Shown: piece by piece, positions 48,137 through 60,161 of the stretch
Position numbering within the stretch: position 1 is the first letter of the stretch
How the letters are laid out: every line of letters begins with the position of its first letter
Origin: Rotaria socialis
Taxonomy: Eukaryota; Rotifera; Eurotatoria; Philodinida; Philodinidae
Direction: 5' to 3'
DNA length: 64,000 bases
Assembly (NCBI GenBank): GCA_905331475.1
Contig: CAJNYU010000404.1
Coordinates: 74,921-138,920, forward strand
Program-made: the position numbers and the translations under genes
The notes under the pieces: generated by a model
What the model was told of the DNA's origin: nothing
The model's database searches: none
The model's input: the letters and a program-made list of their open reading frames with translations, nothing else

Positions 48137-50284
48137 ATGTTAAAAATGAGACTTCATATTTTTCTTATTTTTCTTCTTTATTCATCAAATTGTTTAACAA
48201 TTGATCATGATAAACAATGTTCTAGTCGAGATACCTGTTCCGATTCCACGTTAAAATCTCCATCGATCTATGGTGATGAACCATTTATTCAACATCGAAA
48301 TTGTTTTTGTGATTCTGTCTGTCAAAAATATGATGATTGTTGTAATCAATTAAATTTATTAAATTTAAATAACTACGAGTGCATCGATTTTCTTTCACCA
48401 ACAAATCTTAAAAATTTTCTTATGTTCAATCCGTTATCGGTATGGATGCGTACTAAGTGTTTATCAATTTATGTTGGATCATCTTCTGATATTCGATGTC
48501 GAAATTTAAATAAACAAACATTTATAGAAAATCCGCTACTATACATTCCCGCTACAAGTGTACAAACCAATATAACTTATAGAAACTATTATTGTGCATA
48601 TTGTAATAATGATGCAAATTTTAATATAAAACTTTGGGAATATAAAACGAATTGTGCTGGTAATGCAACTGGTTATGATTATACGATTCTGAGTAAAGAA
48701 GAACAAGTTGATTATTATATTCATAGTTTAACACGAAATTGTTCAAAAACAATAAATTATCCACGTGTTGGAGGTACTAGCCAACCTTCGGTATTCATTC
48801 GGCCATGTAAAATAACCGTTCCATCAATTTGTCCACTTGGAACATCAGATGATTTAAGTCAAAAATGCTCTCAATCTAATACAGCCTACCGATACGATAT
48901 CATTTCAAAGGTGACTTATCGTAATTCATATTGTGCAAAATGTCATAATAGAAGTGATAGTACAATTAAATGTAAGGATCCTATTTTACGTTCAAGTATG
49001 TCTCCAATGAGCCAAACACGTGTTCCTTCATTATCAATATTATTTGATCCAACTCTTCTTGAACGCTATTTAAATTATGATTCAGAGAACAATGCAACAA
49101 CTGAAAGGATCTATTCATTGAGTTATACTTGTGAGAAATCAAATGAACTCTATAATTTATTTTTAAAAAAATGTTCACAAATTATAAATTCAAGTAAGGA
49201 AATAATTATTTCAATGAAATGTTCATATCCAGTACAAACATCAGAAGATTATACTCGATATAGTAACGGAAGTTTGTATCTGATTACTCAAGCAATCTTG
49301 TTAAATAGAGATGAGTACGTATTAGTTAATGATCATCGAATTGTTTTTTGTGCTGATCGATTGAAACAGAACAGACCAACATTTTCGTATTATCGTAATA
49401 TTATAACACTCATTTGTACGTCAACATCGCTTGTTTGTTTGATTATATTTGTAATAGCCTTTTGGTTGATTCCTTCCTTACATAATCTTCCGGGAAAATG
49501 TCTTTTACTTCTTTCAATTTCAATATTTATTGGTCAATTAACATTTATTTCGACTTCTGATCTTGTTCAATATTCTTCTTTTTGTTTTACATCTGCTATT
49601 TTCATTCATTATTTTTATTTATCATCATTTTTTTGGTTATTAATTATAGCAATTCAAATACATTCAACATTTAATTATCAACTTATACGACGTGAAAACA
49701 ATCATAAAGAAAAATATCGTCTAATAGCTTATAATATTCTTGTTTGGTGTTCAACTGGAATCATTATTCTTATTGCATGTCTTATACAATTTACAAATCC
49801 TGATTCAAATTTTTCGCCTAACTATGGATATGTATTTTGTTCAATATCAAAATCAAATGCAATGATTTTATTTTTTCTGGTACCTATTGGATGTTTATTG
49901 TTAATTATTGCAGCTTTATTTATTAAAACTATCTTAGCAATTCATCATTCACATAAAATGGCTCAAATAGCAATTGCATCATCATCTGCATTGAATAATA
50001 ACTATAACAATCACATATTTATCTACACTCGTTTAGCGTCATTGATGGGTCTACAATGGATTTTATTGGTTATTGCACTTATTATTCAACAAACTTGGTC
50101 TTGGATTATATTTGAAATAATCAATTCTCTTCCGGGAGTCTTCATTTGTTTTGGATTTTTATGTTCACAAAGACTTTGGAATCATATTAAACAAAGAGTG
50201 ATGACAAAAATAATAATAAGAAGACAATCGTCGAGAAGTAATACAACATCATCAGCACTGATGACAATGACATTTCAACGATAA
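48137..50284 (+). CDS. Somatomedin-B + 7TM receptor (family B2/adhesion-like), intronless
   Basis: Starting at the first real ATG (48137; the frame is open a little further 5'), 715 residues. A signal peptide (MRLHIFLIFLLYSSNCLT) is followed by a cysteine-rich ectodomain. Residues about 60-75 hold CFCDSVCQKYDDCC, the somatomedin-B disulfide pattern. About 300 more residues carry many cysteines and N-glycosylation sites. There is no obvious GPS cleavage motif. Seven hydrophobic helices follow, from about residue 425 (LICTSTSLVCLIIFVIAF) to 685 (IINSLPGVFICFGFLCSQRLW). The layout resembles secretin/adhesion or Methuselah-like receptors. It should sit in the plasma membrane and signal through G proteins; ligand unknown. 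Lack of introns in 2.1 kb is notable beside its neighbours. AATAAA is at 50411-50416. Confidence 0.85.
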   Translation: MLKMRLHIFLIFLLYSSNCLTIDHDKQCSSRDTCSDSTLKSPSIYGDEPFIQHRNCFCDSVCQKYDDCCNQLNLLNLNNYECIDFLSPTNLKNFLMFNPLSVWMRTKCLSIYVGSSSDIRCRNLNKQTFIENPLLYIPATSVQTNITYRNYYCAYCNNDANFNIKLWEYKTNCAGNATGYDYTILSKEEQVDYYIHSLTRNCSKTINYPRVGGTSQPSVFIRPCKITVPSICPLGTSDDLSQKCSQSNTAYRYDIISKVTYRNSYCAKCHNRSDSTIKCKDPILRSSMSPMSQTRVPSLSILFDPTLLERYLNYDSENNATTERIYSLSYTCEKSNELYNLFLKKCSQIINSSKEIIISMKCSYPVQTSEDYTRYSNGSLYLITQAILLNRDEYVLVNDHRIVFCADRLKQNRPTFSYYRNIITLICTSTSLVCLIIFVIAFWLIPSLHNLPGKCLLLLSISIFIGQLTFISTSDLVQYSSFCFTSAIFIHYFYLSSFFWLLIIAIQIHSTFNYQLIRRENNHKEKYRLIAYNILVWCSTGIIILIACLIQFTNPDSNFSPNYGYVFCSISKSNAMILFFLVPIGCLLLIIAALFIKTILAIHHSHKMAQIAIASSSALNNNYNNHIFIYTRLASLMGLQWILLVIALIIQQTWSWIIFEIINSLPGVFICFGFLCSQRLWNHIKQRVMTKIIIRRQSSRSNTTSSALMTMTFQR

Positions 50285-52095
50285 CAACTATGAAGAACGT
50301 TTGTTATTGACTCTTGTGTGGAGTTTATTATTAACAAATCTTTTTTATGTAGAAACAGTAAAAGAGAATATTGCAGTTTTACTTTTTCGATGCCATATAA
50401 AAGAATCGTAAATAAATCAGTATATCGTATATTTTATTTTTGTACGGTTTTAAATCTATGAATTATTTTATTAACGATGGATTCGAGATAGAAAATATTT
50501 GAATTTAGCTTTTTGAGGAGAAAAAAACATAGAAAACGACTAGAAACTTACACATTGTCTCTGTTTAAATTTTAATAATAGTAGATGTTATTAAAACTGC
50601 TAGTAGGAAAGATCTACCATTATTGATCAATGACTTCGAATTTTAGATCATTGACATTAAGTAGATGTAAATGATCTGTGACTAATTTGAAAAGATTTTC
50701 TGTTTTCACCTTCTTGTATGTATATATATATATACTATAGTTTTGCGTTTTTTCTCCAATAAATGCTTTTGGATTCTTCGAATACAACCAAAAACTGGTT
50801 AGAGAAGCTCAATTTACAATTTTATATATAGACAAGTGTGAATCAGAATAAGTGTTTTGATAAATGTTTCAGCTATTCTGATCCTAGAATATTACAATTG
50901 TAATAGTGAGTACCGCTTGTATAAACTGGTAGACTTAATATATTAATTTCAACATAAAAATAATTTAAAAAATACCCTAAAATATCTATTCAATACACTA
51001 TTCTCGTTAATAGAAATTTGTAAATTCGTTTTTAGACTTTCTGAGTTCAAAAGGTATTTACCAACTGCAAAGCTTTTCTATTCATTTAAAGTACTATTAT
51101 GAGTATCCGAATGAATTTCTTGTGAAAAATATAATGCAGATGTATATTAACATGTAATTTTATGAAATTGTGAAACATCTGACTCATCAGTCAGCTAATC
51201 CTTACCAGTATATTCAAATAATCATATATTTAGATAACTTACAGAAACATCAAACTCAAAGCAGTTTTCTTTAAAAATAGTGTTGTATTGATATCATTTG
51301 ATTTTGTTTATAGATTGCATGATACAGCGGTTAAACAAGAATAGATGCTGTCAATAGAAAATGCAAAATTTCTATTGCTACAGATACATTGCAAAATTCT
51401 TTTTATGTTATTGTGTTACTTATCGTTAACACGTAAACACGATTGCATGGCTAGTTGTGTGAAGTCTATCTGATTGAATGTTTTTATTTTACACATTTTG
51501 AATAACATCTTTCTAGACTAAGTATCTATCGGTAGGCAAATAATCAAAAGAAATAATTCAATTCAATTCAATTCAATTCAATTCAATCAAACCAATAAGA
51601 TTATCGTATAAGATACAAATGCGTACAACTGACTCTCTATCATTATCTAGTTATTTTCTAGATAAATTTAAAAATATAAACGATATAGATTTATTATTAA
51701 TTAAAATTGTTCAAACGTAACATTCTACTTGATAAATTTTTACTTGAATTCTGAAAAAAAAATGTAAATCTCGAGGACAAACAGAAATATATGAAAACTC
51801 CGCCATTGACTTGTTCTTGTTACCTTCCTTACTAATAGTTACTTCTTTTTTTTTACTACAGGTAAATATAAAGTACACATGCGAACTTTACATGAAGAAA
51901 AAAAACGTTATTTCATATTATTGTCGAGTGCTGATAACACAGGAATTTTTCGATAAAAAAAGCATCTTTTTTCTTTTTACCTGAAGTTTTTTTTTTAAAT
52001 AAAACTTCCAATCTGACAGAATATCGAAATTTTTTTCTTGGTAATTATTATGTTTTAGTTTGTAAACATAAATAGTTTCATAACTGGTCACATTC
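50285..52095. other. Intergenic
   Basis: No gene seen. A TA tract is at about 50718-50733 and a pure AATTC pentamer array at about 51556-51587. Confidence 0.45.
51556..51587. repeat. AATTC pentanucleotide tandem array
   Basis: About six perfect copies of AATTC in a row, in otherwise unique intergenic sequence. Confidence 0.85.
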
Positions 52096-52536
52096 ATGTT
52101 CAATATGACAAATTTATCGGCAACTTCTTCATGTGTTCTTAAAGAAGAAATCAGACGTCTTATTACTCTCTGTTCACATATATCGCAAGTCACTTCTCGT
52201 ATACAACTTCGACATCTTTCAAATATTTCTTTAGGTGCGGAGTATATAAAATGCTCTCATCAGGAATTATTATCAATGGCTGAAAATATCGAAGGTTCCG
52301 CAATTTTACTTGAATCCCTATTAGCTACTGAAAAACGAAACTCAGCTTCTTTTCAAACAAAACTATCGAGATATCATTACAATCGAGACGAATTAATAAT
52401 GTTACGTCAGCGTGTGACACCAAGTTTATCTATTCAGATAAAAAATTTATTAGATCAAGTTGTTGAACGTGAATGTAATCCTTCAAATAGACAGGACAGA
52501 TATTTTCCGAGAAATATTAGAACGATATTAATTTAA
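52096..52536 (+). CDS. Hypothetical helical protein
   Basis: 146 codons in a single ORF with an in-frame stop just upstream of the ATG, so the start is well placed. The sequence is polar with regular hydrophobic spacing (EEIRRLITLCSHISQVTSRI, LLESLLATEKRNSASFQTKL, LSIQIKNLLDQVVERE) and is predicted mainly helical. No signal peptide or membrane helix. AATAAA occurs at 52765-52770, a fitting distance after the stop. It converges tail-to-tail with the TIR gene (260 nt apart). No family recognised. Confidence 0.55.
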   Translation: MFNMTNLSATSSCVLKEEIRRLITLCSHISQVTSRIQLRHLSNISLGAEYIKCSHQELLSMAENIEGSAILLESLLATEKRNSASFQTKLSRYHYNRDELIMLRQRVTPSLSIQIKNLLDQVVERECNPSNRQDRYFPRNIRTILI

Positions 52537-52795
52537 TATTATTTCTTGTTTTTGTTATGGGACATGAATAATATTGTGATTTGTCGATATTAATTGAAAA
52601 TGTGTATAGAATTCAATGTTATTTATTGAAAAATATGTTACATGAACAATTTCTAATAGAAGACCAGAGTTGTAAGTCTCTACTCTTATTTTTGTTTTTG
52701 TAAGAGTTTAACTAAATTTTGATCATATAAATATTTGTATCGATTGAAATTGTAAAAAAAAAGAAATAAAACATGTACGTGATTTGTATAAGAGT

Positions 52796-54496
52796 TCATT
52801 TTTTTTGAAAAACAACTCTCACAGCCCAAAGTATCATAATACAGATGAAACCTTTGATTATCGGATGCTTTAATGTAATTGAACTATTAATGACTCGTGC
52901 AACACCTTCATTTTGGTCAGATGAAGTGAATGAAAGTAATTGTTGTAGAAATTCTTGTTTGTTTTGATCATCAGGTGTACTATTGTCATTTTTTAAAGCT
53001 CGAATCAGATGATTGATAAGTTGTATAGATTGTTTTCGATTGAGTCGTTTTAAATCATCACGATTTTCTTCAATCCAACTATCAAAATTACCCCAAATAG
53101 TATTAAATGTTGTCATAGTAGGATTTGATGCAATTGTATTTAGTGGATTAATGAGTGGAGTGTTGGTCGGAGTTTCTCCTACGATATAGTTCTGTTGTTT
53201 TTTTTTTATCTTAAGTAAATATCGAAAAACTTACGAGGATTTGTTGCTAATTTTTCTTCAATAATAGTTATTTCTCTAATTAATTTTTCTAATGCATCAT
53301 CAAATTTATCTGCCTTAGAGAAATCAATCCAAACATTTGCACCAACAAGAAACTCTAACCAATCTTCTAATGGAAACGGTTCTTCCATAAAACATGGAAT
53401 GAACTTGATTCTTTTTATAGCAATGTCTTCAGCTTCTAGAAAATATTTAAAAAAATGTTGTATGTGGTTCAATAGAAGAAAACGACTAACCTTTTTTGCA
53501 CCAAAAACTATTATCGTATTCCCGATTGATACACATAAGCACAATATATGAATTTCGGATTGCTGTTGCCATTCCATCAATAAAATTATCATGCATATCA
53601 TATACATCTATCCATACTTTGTATTTTAATTGCTATCAATGATAATAATTAGATTGATTAGTCATAGAATTAGATAATTATTTACTTTGAGATGGTTACG
53701 AATTTGTCGACAAGTATTCTCACATGATCTATTATAACTTATCATAATATGTTGTTTTTTTGTCGATATTTCTTTAGTCGTTGTGGCTGTTACTAGAAAT
53801 GAATAGAATATTAAAAAGCTTGCAACCATTTTTTTTTGATAGGTACCTGTTGATGAGACTACGCATGTTTGTGCACTATCGACTTGTGAAGATAGTTGTT
53901 CGATAGTAGTAGCATCGATGAACTGCTCTTCAGATTCGAAGTCGATTACAGGACTTGTACTATTGAACGCAATTGAAATACGTTTGCCAGATGTATCATC
54001 TGTCGATACATCGATATGGTCAGTATTGTTAAAGTTTTCTGTTGAGAGATTGCCTTCAGGCTCATTCGATAGAGCAAGAGCTTCTTTAATGAGAAAATCC
54101 TCCTTTGGAAAACCTATTATTATAGATAAGATTATATTGGTATATAATCAATAGAAAATGACAATATAATGGCGTACTAGTATTACTTGGTTGTGCACAA
54201 GAAGCCACCGATTCACTTAATTCATTGATTATATCCTTGATGAATAGATTTTTATTATTAGTACTCAATTAAAAAAATGATCTTACTCGAAGTACAGGCA
54301 TATCGGCGTTACTTTTAGATATTGTATCTTCGTCGCTCTCTGAAGATAACGATGTCATATTCGGTGTACAACGTAGACAGCTACGGGACGCTTCGGCAGT
54401 AGTTATCAAAATAGCAAAGGAGCGAAAAAAAACCAGAAGTGATGTGTTTGAATTTTTCCACCGACGAACCACTCTAGTTAATTGTTCTTGCAGCAT
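52796..54496 (-). CDS. TIR-domain protein with C-terminal membrane anchor (7 exons)
   Basis: Minus-strand exons 54287-54496, 54187-54235, 53847-54113, 53686-53792, 53491-53632, 53235-53435 and 52796-53178 join in phase to 452 residues; introns are about 50-75 nt. Residues 1-185 are a Ser/Thr- and acid-rich region without a known domain. Residues about 188-325 form a TIR domain: HIMISYNRSC (strand A and box 1), YKVWIDVYDMHDN (BB region), IVLMCINREYDNSFWCKKEAE, and RIKFIPCFME. The WCKKE segment matches the W-x-x-x-E position of the catalytic glutamate (Glu259) in NADase TIRs such as SARM1. The last 20 residues (IIKGFICIMILWAVRVVFQKK) form a tail anchor. It may act in innate or stress signalling or NAD+ cleavage at a membrane. 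Bdelloids carry many TIR proteins of this look (recall). Confidence 0.85.
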
Positions 54497-57400
54497 AATA
54501 CATAAATGTATCAGAAACGATTCTGATGTCGCTCTTTTTCAGCGAATATCACTGGAAAGTTTGAGAACTGTATAAATTTTTTCTCTGATGAGATTTATTT
54601 TATCCAAAAATAAAAATAAAAATATAAAATTATGTAATATTAAACAATAAACTTATTTGTTATAGATTTGCAAGGCAAAGCTGATGTAACTATATAGTTT
54701 CTTTCTTGGTATCGACTAATTTATAAATGAAACTATTTCAACAAACAATAGGAAAATATTTAGCCGAACATAAAGTCACTACAAGTTGTATTCCTAATTA
54801 ACTCGCGCTATACGCCAGATAAAATAATCAATCTATATTATACAAATCACTCAACAACTGCAATATCTTTCTTTCTTGTTTGATTCTCATGTTATCATTG
54901 CGTGTATGAAATTCAGGGAATTCATAGATGCTATCGTTAGTTTTTGGACTTTAAACTAATTTTTCACGTCATTTACATGAAAAAAGTCAGAAAAAACAAT
55001 CGGTAAGAAAACAAAAAAAAATATGGACGTTTACAAATGAGATGGTTGTTCTCATTTTCTGAATCATTTTTTCGTGAAAAACAGATAATGAACTACGATT
55101 TTCGCCATTGACAGGAAAACGCTTGACAATATATAACTATGTTAAATTCATAATGTTTCACATCAGTCACTAATGTGAATTGTTGTGCTGATGATTTTGT
55201 AGCCAATATTAGATGTATGTATTCCATTGTGCTTGCTCTTTCTTCTGAAGAGGAAATCAATCTGTAAAAGCTTACGCAACGCCAAAATTTTCCGCGTTTG
55301 TCATCAAGACGACATAAAGATTTTCCGAAGGTTTGCGAATTCGATCTGATCGTTATGACTTTCTTCGTGGCAAACCAAGGCTGAAATGATGAACCATTTT
55401 TTATTGACAATTAATGCTCATTTTCAATTTTTATTTGCACTACAGAGATTAGGGTTTTTAGAAATTTTTGTTTTTCAAAAAGAAAAAATCGACATGACAC
55501 TATTATCTTAGGGGTATTGCAATGAAATTCTCTTTCTCAGAAAATCGAAGGCTCTTTGAAAAAAAAAATAATATGAAAGCATTCTCCAAGAAAATGTCAC
55601 TTTTATTTAGGGATTTTCTTGATTTTCAGTATCAGTACACCTGCTTTCTAATTAACATCAGCATTGAAAGAATCGCCAAATATGGAACTGGCACATGATA
55701 GATAGTGATAATCTACATCATCTTCAGTGTATTTTCTGAAAATTATAATTAAATACCTTTTAATTATGCCATCTCGTTATGCTTCGATAAAAAAATCGAT
55801 GTTCAAACTTCTTACCTTTTTGCAATGTTCTTAATCAGAAAAACTGAAACTCCTCCCAATTCAACCAATAATAGATATTTCAAAAAATCCATACCATTCG
55901 GCATTGGTATTGAATACAATTTAGTACTGATTTGTATCAGCATAAACAATGGTCAATACCAATGCCGTCCAATTTCAGTGCCAGTAAATAGCAGTCAATA
56001 CCAATACCTCAATATCATGTCGGTAGTGTGACAGTCCTAGTCAAGAGACAAACAATAGTTTTCAGTTTTAAATGTGAATAATAATATTTCTCTGGTCAGT
56101 CTTCGCTATACTTGATCCATATATTGTGAAGAATAATACTGATTATTTCAATGGTATACAAACTAACATGATTGATAAAAAATGAATGAAAAGTAGCTTT
56201 GAAATTTCTATACGATTCGAGAATATACTTTAATTTAATATCATAGTAAGTCTAGTAACTATTGCAGTGACAATGCTGGATCTGATTTTTCCCATGGGTA
56301 CAAACTTTATCAGAAGAATTCTTCTCTATAGACAGTTCTTTATGAAAATTTCTGTCTAAATGAACCAATCTCAGTATTCGATCTATTTTCAAGGAGAGAA
56401 AGAAAGGCTGGAAACTGAAAGTCATAAATTTCGACTATCGAACTTTTATAACCTATAAAAAAGATCTGGAAAAACTTTAACTGTATGGTTTTATATTAAG
56501 AATGAATACAATAATCAGTGTACCAGTCTATCAAGGCTTTTACACTCAATTTAGAGCTACTTTAAAAAGACTCATAGAATGAACTTATTTCATATTGACA
56601 ATAATATAGGATGATAATAGACTACTTGTCATTGTGTTGTTTTATGAATAATAAAAACCTTAACATATTATCTGCTTTTTATCAATAACTAATGAGAAAG
56701 TAGAGGTAAACATCACTTTTCTCTTGGATCTGTGTGAAGGAATAGATGTTTTAAAAAGAAATAATCACAAGAAAATCAGTTTAAAGACACAACAGCAAAA
56801 ACGACGAGTAACATTTAATTGTAGAACAAAGATAAAAAAAAATTCATCATCATCTTCTTTTCTTTTTCGAGGTTATATATCCACGAAAAATAAAAAGAAA
56901 CTTTGTGACCAGAACAAAGTGATCAATGAGTATAGATCAATACATAAACAAATACGTAGTAATCGGTGGTAATATCTAAAAATAATAATAATAAAACAGC
57001 ACAGCACAGCACAACAATTCATTCTAAATTATACTATACTTCTCATGTCTATTTCAGAGTAATACTGGCAGACAATGAGCGGGAGAAAAAACTAACGGTC
57101 TACCGAAATTGCGGAATTCATTTGGCCAATTGGAGCTTTTTGCAGCGTCATCTAGCTGGTAATTCATTTTCTGGTCACGACATCTATTAGCGATGCTCCT
57201 AGCTCTGTAGTATTGATCAGACATTTCAATCTGTAATTACAGTCATGATGCTATTTCATTTAATGTCAGAACTCAATTGGACTACGAAACTGTCGGTTAG
57301 ATGCATTCTGTAAGTGGTGTTGCTAAAGCCACGACCTCGTCTTACATAAACTCGATTTAGAGGGAAATTTTAAAAAAGCAAGACTTTAATCCGATATTTA

Positions 57401-58559
57401 AGAGTTAAACTGTTCATTCTCTGTTGAATAGGGATCTGCGTCATTAATATGTTTCCCATAAATGTTTTCATGGTATAGCTAACGTAACGTAAAGGCTGAA
57501 TATTCAAACTGATATTTCACATGCAGCTTTTTCTTTGGCACGAAATGTACAATAAAAAAAACTATCGGAAATCATCAGTGACACACTTTTCAAGTATATT
57601 AGGATTCAAAAAAAACAGATTAACTGATTAGTAAGATTGAAAATTAGAGCGAAAGTAATATATATACATATATATATATATGAATAAAATATATTCATAA
57701 CAACATATTTTAGATTATAATGTTAAAGTTATCAGAGTGATGGCTCATTGAAATTCATTTTCGAATAAAATCCAGTAGATTCACTCATTCGAAATGTATT
57801 ATTCTTTTGTATCAAACAAGATAAAAATGTTGTCTTCTCTAGAGAAATTCGATAGTAACTGTAGTCTAGAAATTTATTTTACTAATTTCAGTTGTCTTGA
57901 ATAGTTTAAAGAAACAAAACCAGGAAGAATTACTAGAATTTACCAATATTGTAGCAACAAAGCTTACGTATGCCTACTACATTCTTTAGTAGCTAATTAA
58001 CTTCTGTTCTTTTAAAATTTATGTAATTGGAAATTTCATACGAAATATTTCAACAACACGTATCCATTGTCAATTATGGTTCCTCTGAAAGTATATTTCA
58101 TTTCTATTTCTATCTTGTTAATCTATTTGTTGTTCGTCAATAGACAAATGATTGATTATCTTTTGCCAAAAATGTTTATTTTCTTGTGTAATCCAACCAT
58201 ATCATGGTATTTTTACTACTGATCAGCAACCTACTTGAGGGTGTGGGTGTGGGTGCGTTGGTATGTGACAAGGAGAACTATGTCACCACCCACACCCAAC
58301 AATCTATTGACACGAAGTCAACAGTATTCAAATTAGAAGCAATAGAAAATATTCATGGCCTGATGTTTGCGTTGTATGTATGCATCTTGCATTCCAGCTG
58401 GATGTTTTATATTCATCTATAGTAAAAAGAAAAAAAGATGTAGAATTAATGAATTTGATAAAAGTCAAAGATGTTCAACTGATTAGTTATACTAAAATCA
58501 AGGTCAGCATATTTTTATCTGTACTGACTTTATCTGTTTTTTTTCGAGAGAATTAAAGA
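54497..58559. other. Intergenic with small repeats
   Basis: No convincing gene. A perfect 14-bp inverted repeat (GGCATTGGTATTGA at 55900-55913 and its complement at 55953-55966) has a smaller stem inside. ACAGC repeats lie near 56997-57012, a TA tract at about 57659-57682, and a GGGTGTGGGTG/CACCCACACCC fold-back at about 58238-58298. The 105-codon minus-strand ORF at 55093-55410 has no recognisable domain. Confidence 0.4.
55900..55966. repeat. Perfect 14-bp inverted repeat
   Basis: GGCATTGGTATTGA and its exact complement are separated by 39 nt, with an internal CTGAT/ATCAG stem. A related GTCAATACCAATACC follows at about 55994. Possibly a MITE remnant. Confidence 0.6.
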
Positions 58560-59884
58560 TTAATCGTGCTCATAGGTACAAAGAATTTCAGAAAATAAAT
58601 ACAGATCAAAAAAAGGAATCACAACACACTGATACAAAATTTGTTCTACACGTATAATAGAAATTTCAAAAATATTAATATCAACAATGTTGAAAAACCG
58701 ATCAATAAATGCATGAGCAACATTTCCCAACTGATCAGTAGGTGTTGTTCTTATAACATTATTGGTGCATCTTAAATGTTTGATAAATGCATAACTTGTG
58801 GATTGATGCTTAAAATACCAGATCACAACAGCATAGCATTTACTTTTTTTTCTGGACATTTGTTATTTTTGAAAGAAATAATATTGTTCAGTTGGAACCC
58901 ATTCGACCATATAGCAATGAGCTACATTTAACAATTCCACGTAAAAAGCGACAGTATAAAGAAAAAGTATTATCAATAATTGCATTGAATTGAATCTGGT
59001 ATAAATTTTTAAAGTAAACGAAATAATCTCGATGAACATTTGGGTCTAAATATGACATGTCGTAAATTTTTTCATCAGCGAATATATTATTAATAGTAGT
59101 TGTTGGTTGTTCTTAAGAAAATTGATAATCACGTAATAAATAAGATTTAAATATTTGATAAGGAATTCTCACATTACCTCTTCTACTTCTTTTTAATGAT
59201 CCTAAGAAGCTTTCATCACCAAAACATGAATGACTAAATAAAGCTCCATGTGGCATTACTTGTTGAATTAAATATTTGTGAGCATGTAGACTATATAATT
59301 CAAGTTTTTTATCCTCATATACCATCGAAATATTCTTACGATATTCCATCAAGAAGTGGTTTGACCAAGGGGGAAAAAGCGATTTATGAGTTTCATGATT
59401 TTTCTGAGTTTAGCTGATTTAAAATGAGTTTGAGAAAACGAAAAATTTGCTAAACTAACTAAAAGCTATTCCAAATCATAGATTATTACTGAAAATCATT
59501 CAAAGGCAACGAAACTCACGCAAACTCATTCCAATACAGTTAATTTATATTGATTGTAAGTTGAGTTTTACTGTGATTTAAATCAGCTTTTCCCCCCTTG
59601 GGTTTGACACTAGCAACATCTTGTATGTTTTCATAAAAGTCCATGACCCGAAGAGCAACGAAATAAAGCATAAAATGAGCACTAACATTATTAGAACCAA
59701 ACATAAGTATTAATGGAAAGGACACAAATAATAAGAAAAAACGATAACCTTTTGACTTCCAGAAATTAATACAAGATAATGAAGTTATACTTAAACATCT
59801 GATTGGTGTGATGATCTTTTCGGTGAAGGTCGAGAGATTACGGAGACCGTATTTTGTAATCCAAATTCTCAGTATCGAGCACAT
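58560..59884 (-). pseudogene. Transposase-like gene remnant, split by a MITE
   Basis: Three minus-strand blocks read as one protein family: 59603-59884 (NNVSAHFMLYFVALRVMDFY), 59113-59352 (LYSLHAHKYLIQQVMPHGAL, HSCFGDESFLGSLKRSRRG) and 58560-58859 (FKHQSTSYAFIKHLRC). The second block resembles the C-terminal region of transposase-associated proteins, in which a HxLLHL-like segment precedes SCF-x-FE and a basic patch. A 235-bp MITE sits between the first two blocks, and their frames differ by one base across it. Between the second and third blocks there are stops. Either a decayed autonomous element or a multi-exon gene broken by insertion. Confidence 0.5.
59366..59600. mobile_element. hAT-like MITE with 8-bp target duplication
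   Basis: Inverted ends CAAGGGGGAAAAAGC and GCTTTTCCCCCCTTG, flanked by identical GGTTTGAC (59358-59365 and 59601-59608). The 8-bp duplication and CA-R-R-G start fit the hAT superfamily. The interior has repeated TGAGTTT/AAACTCA words. It is inserted in the transposase-like remnant and shares its ends with the element at 40820-40937. Confidence 0.8.
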
Positions 59885-60161
59885 GTGCGTGCTAAAATAG
59901 TAGAAGATAGAAAATAGAACACGAGAATTAGGCTATACGCCGCTGGGTCATTCAATTCGCTCGATTGGCTATTAGATGTTTACACAAATCAGGAAAAACA
60001 TCTCCAAATCTCAGCCAATACGGATCCACTAGTTCAAGCTAACAATATGGTAACAAAACTAAAAATTCTGCTTTATCAAAAATATAATTCTTAACTTACC
60101 TACAACACAAGTACATATAATCAAATGGACAATTCATTTTCATATCAAAAAATAAAGATAA

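Noticed and set aside
51556..51587. AATTC array as an interstitial telomere
   Set aside because: The unit is not a known telomere repeat and the array is too short.
55093..55410. 105-codon minus-strand ORF
   Set aside because: Long enough to notice, but no recognisable domain, no splice context and no matching neighbour; considered and dropped a zinc-finger reading because the cysteine/histidine spacing fails.
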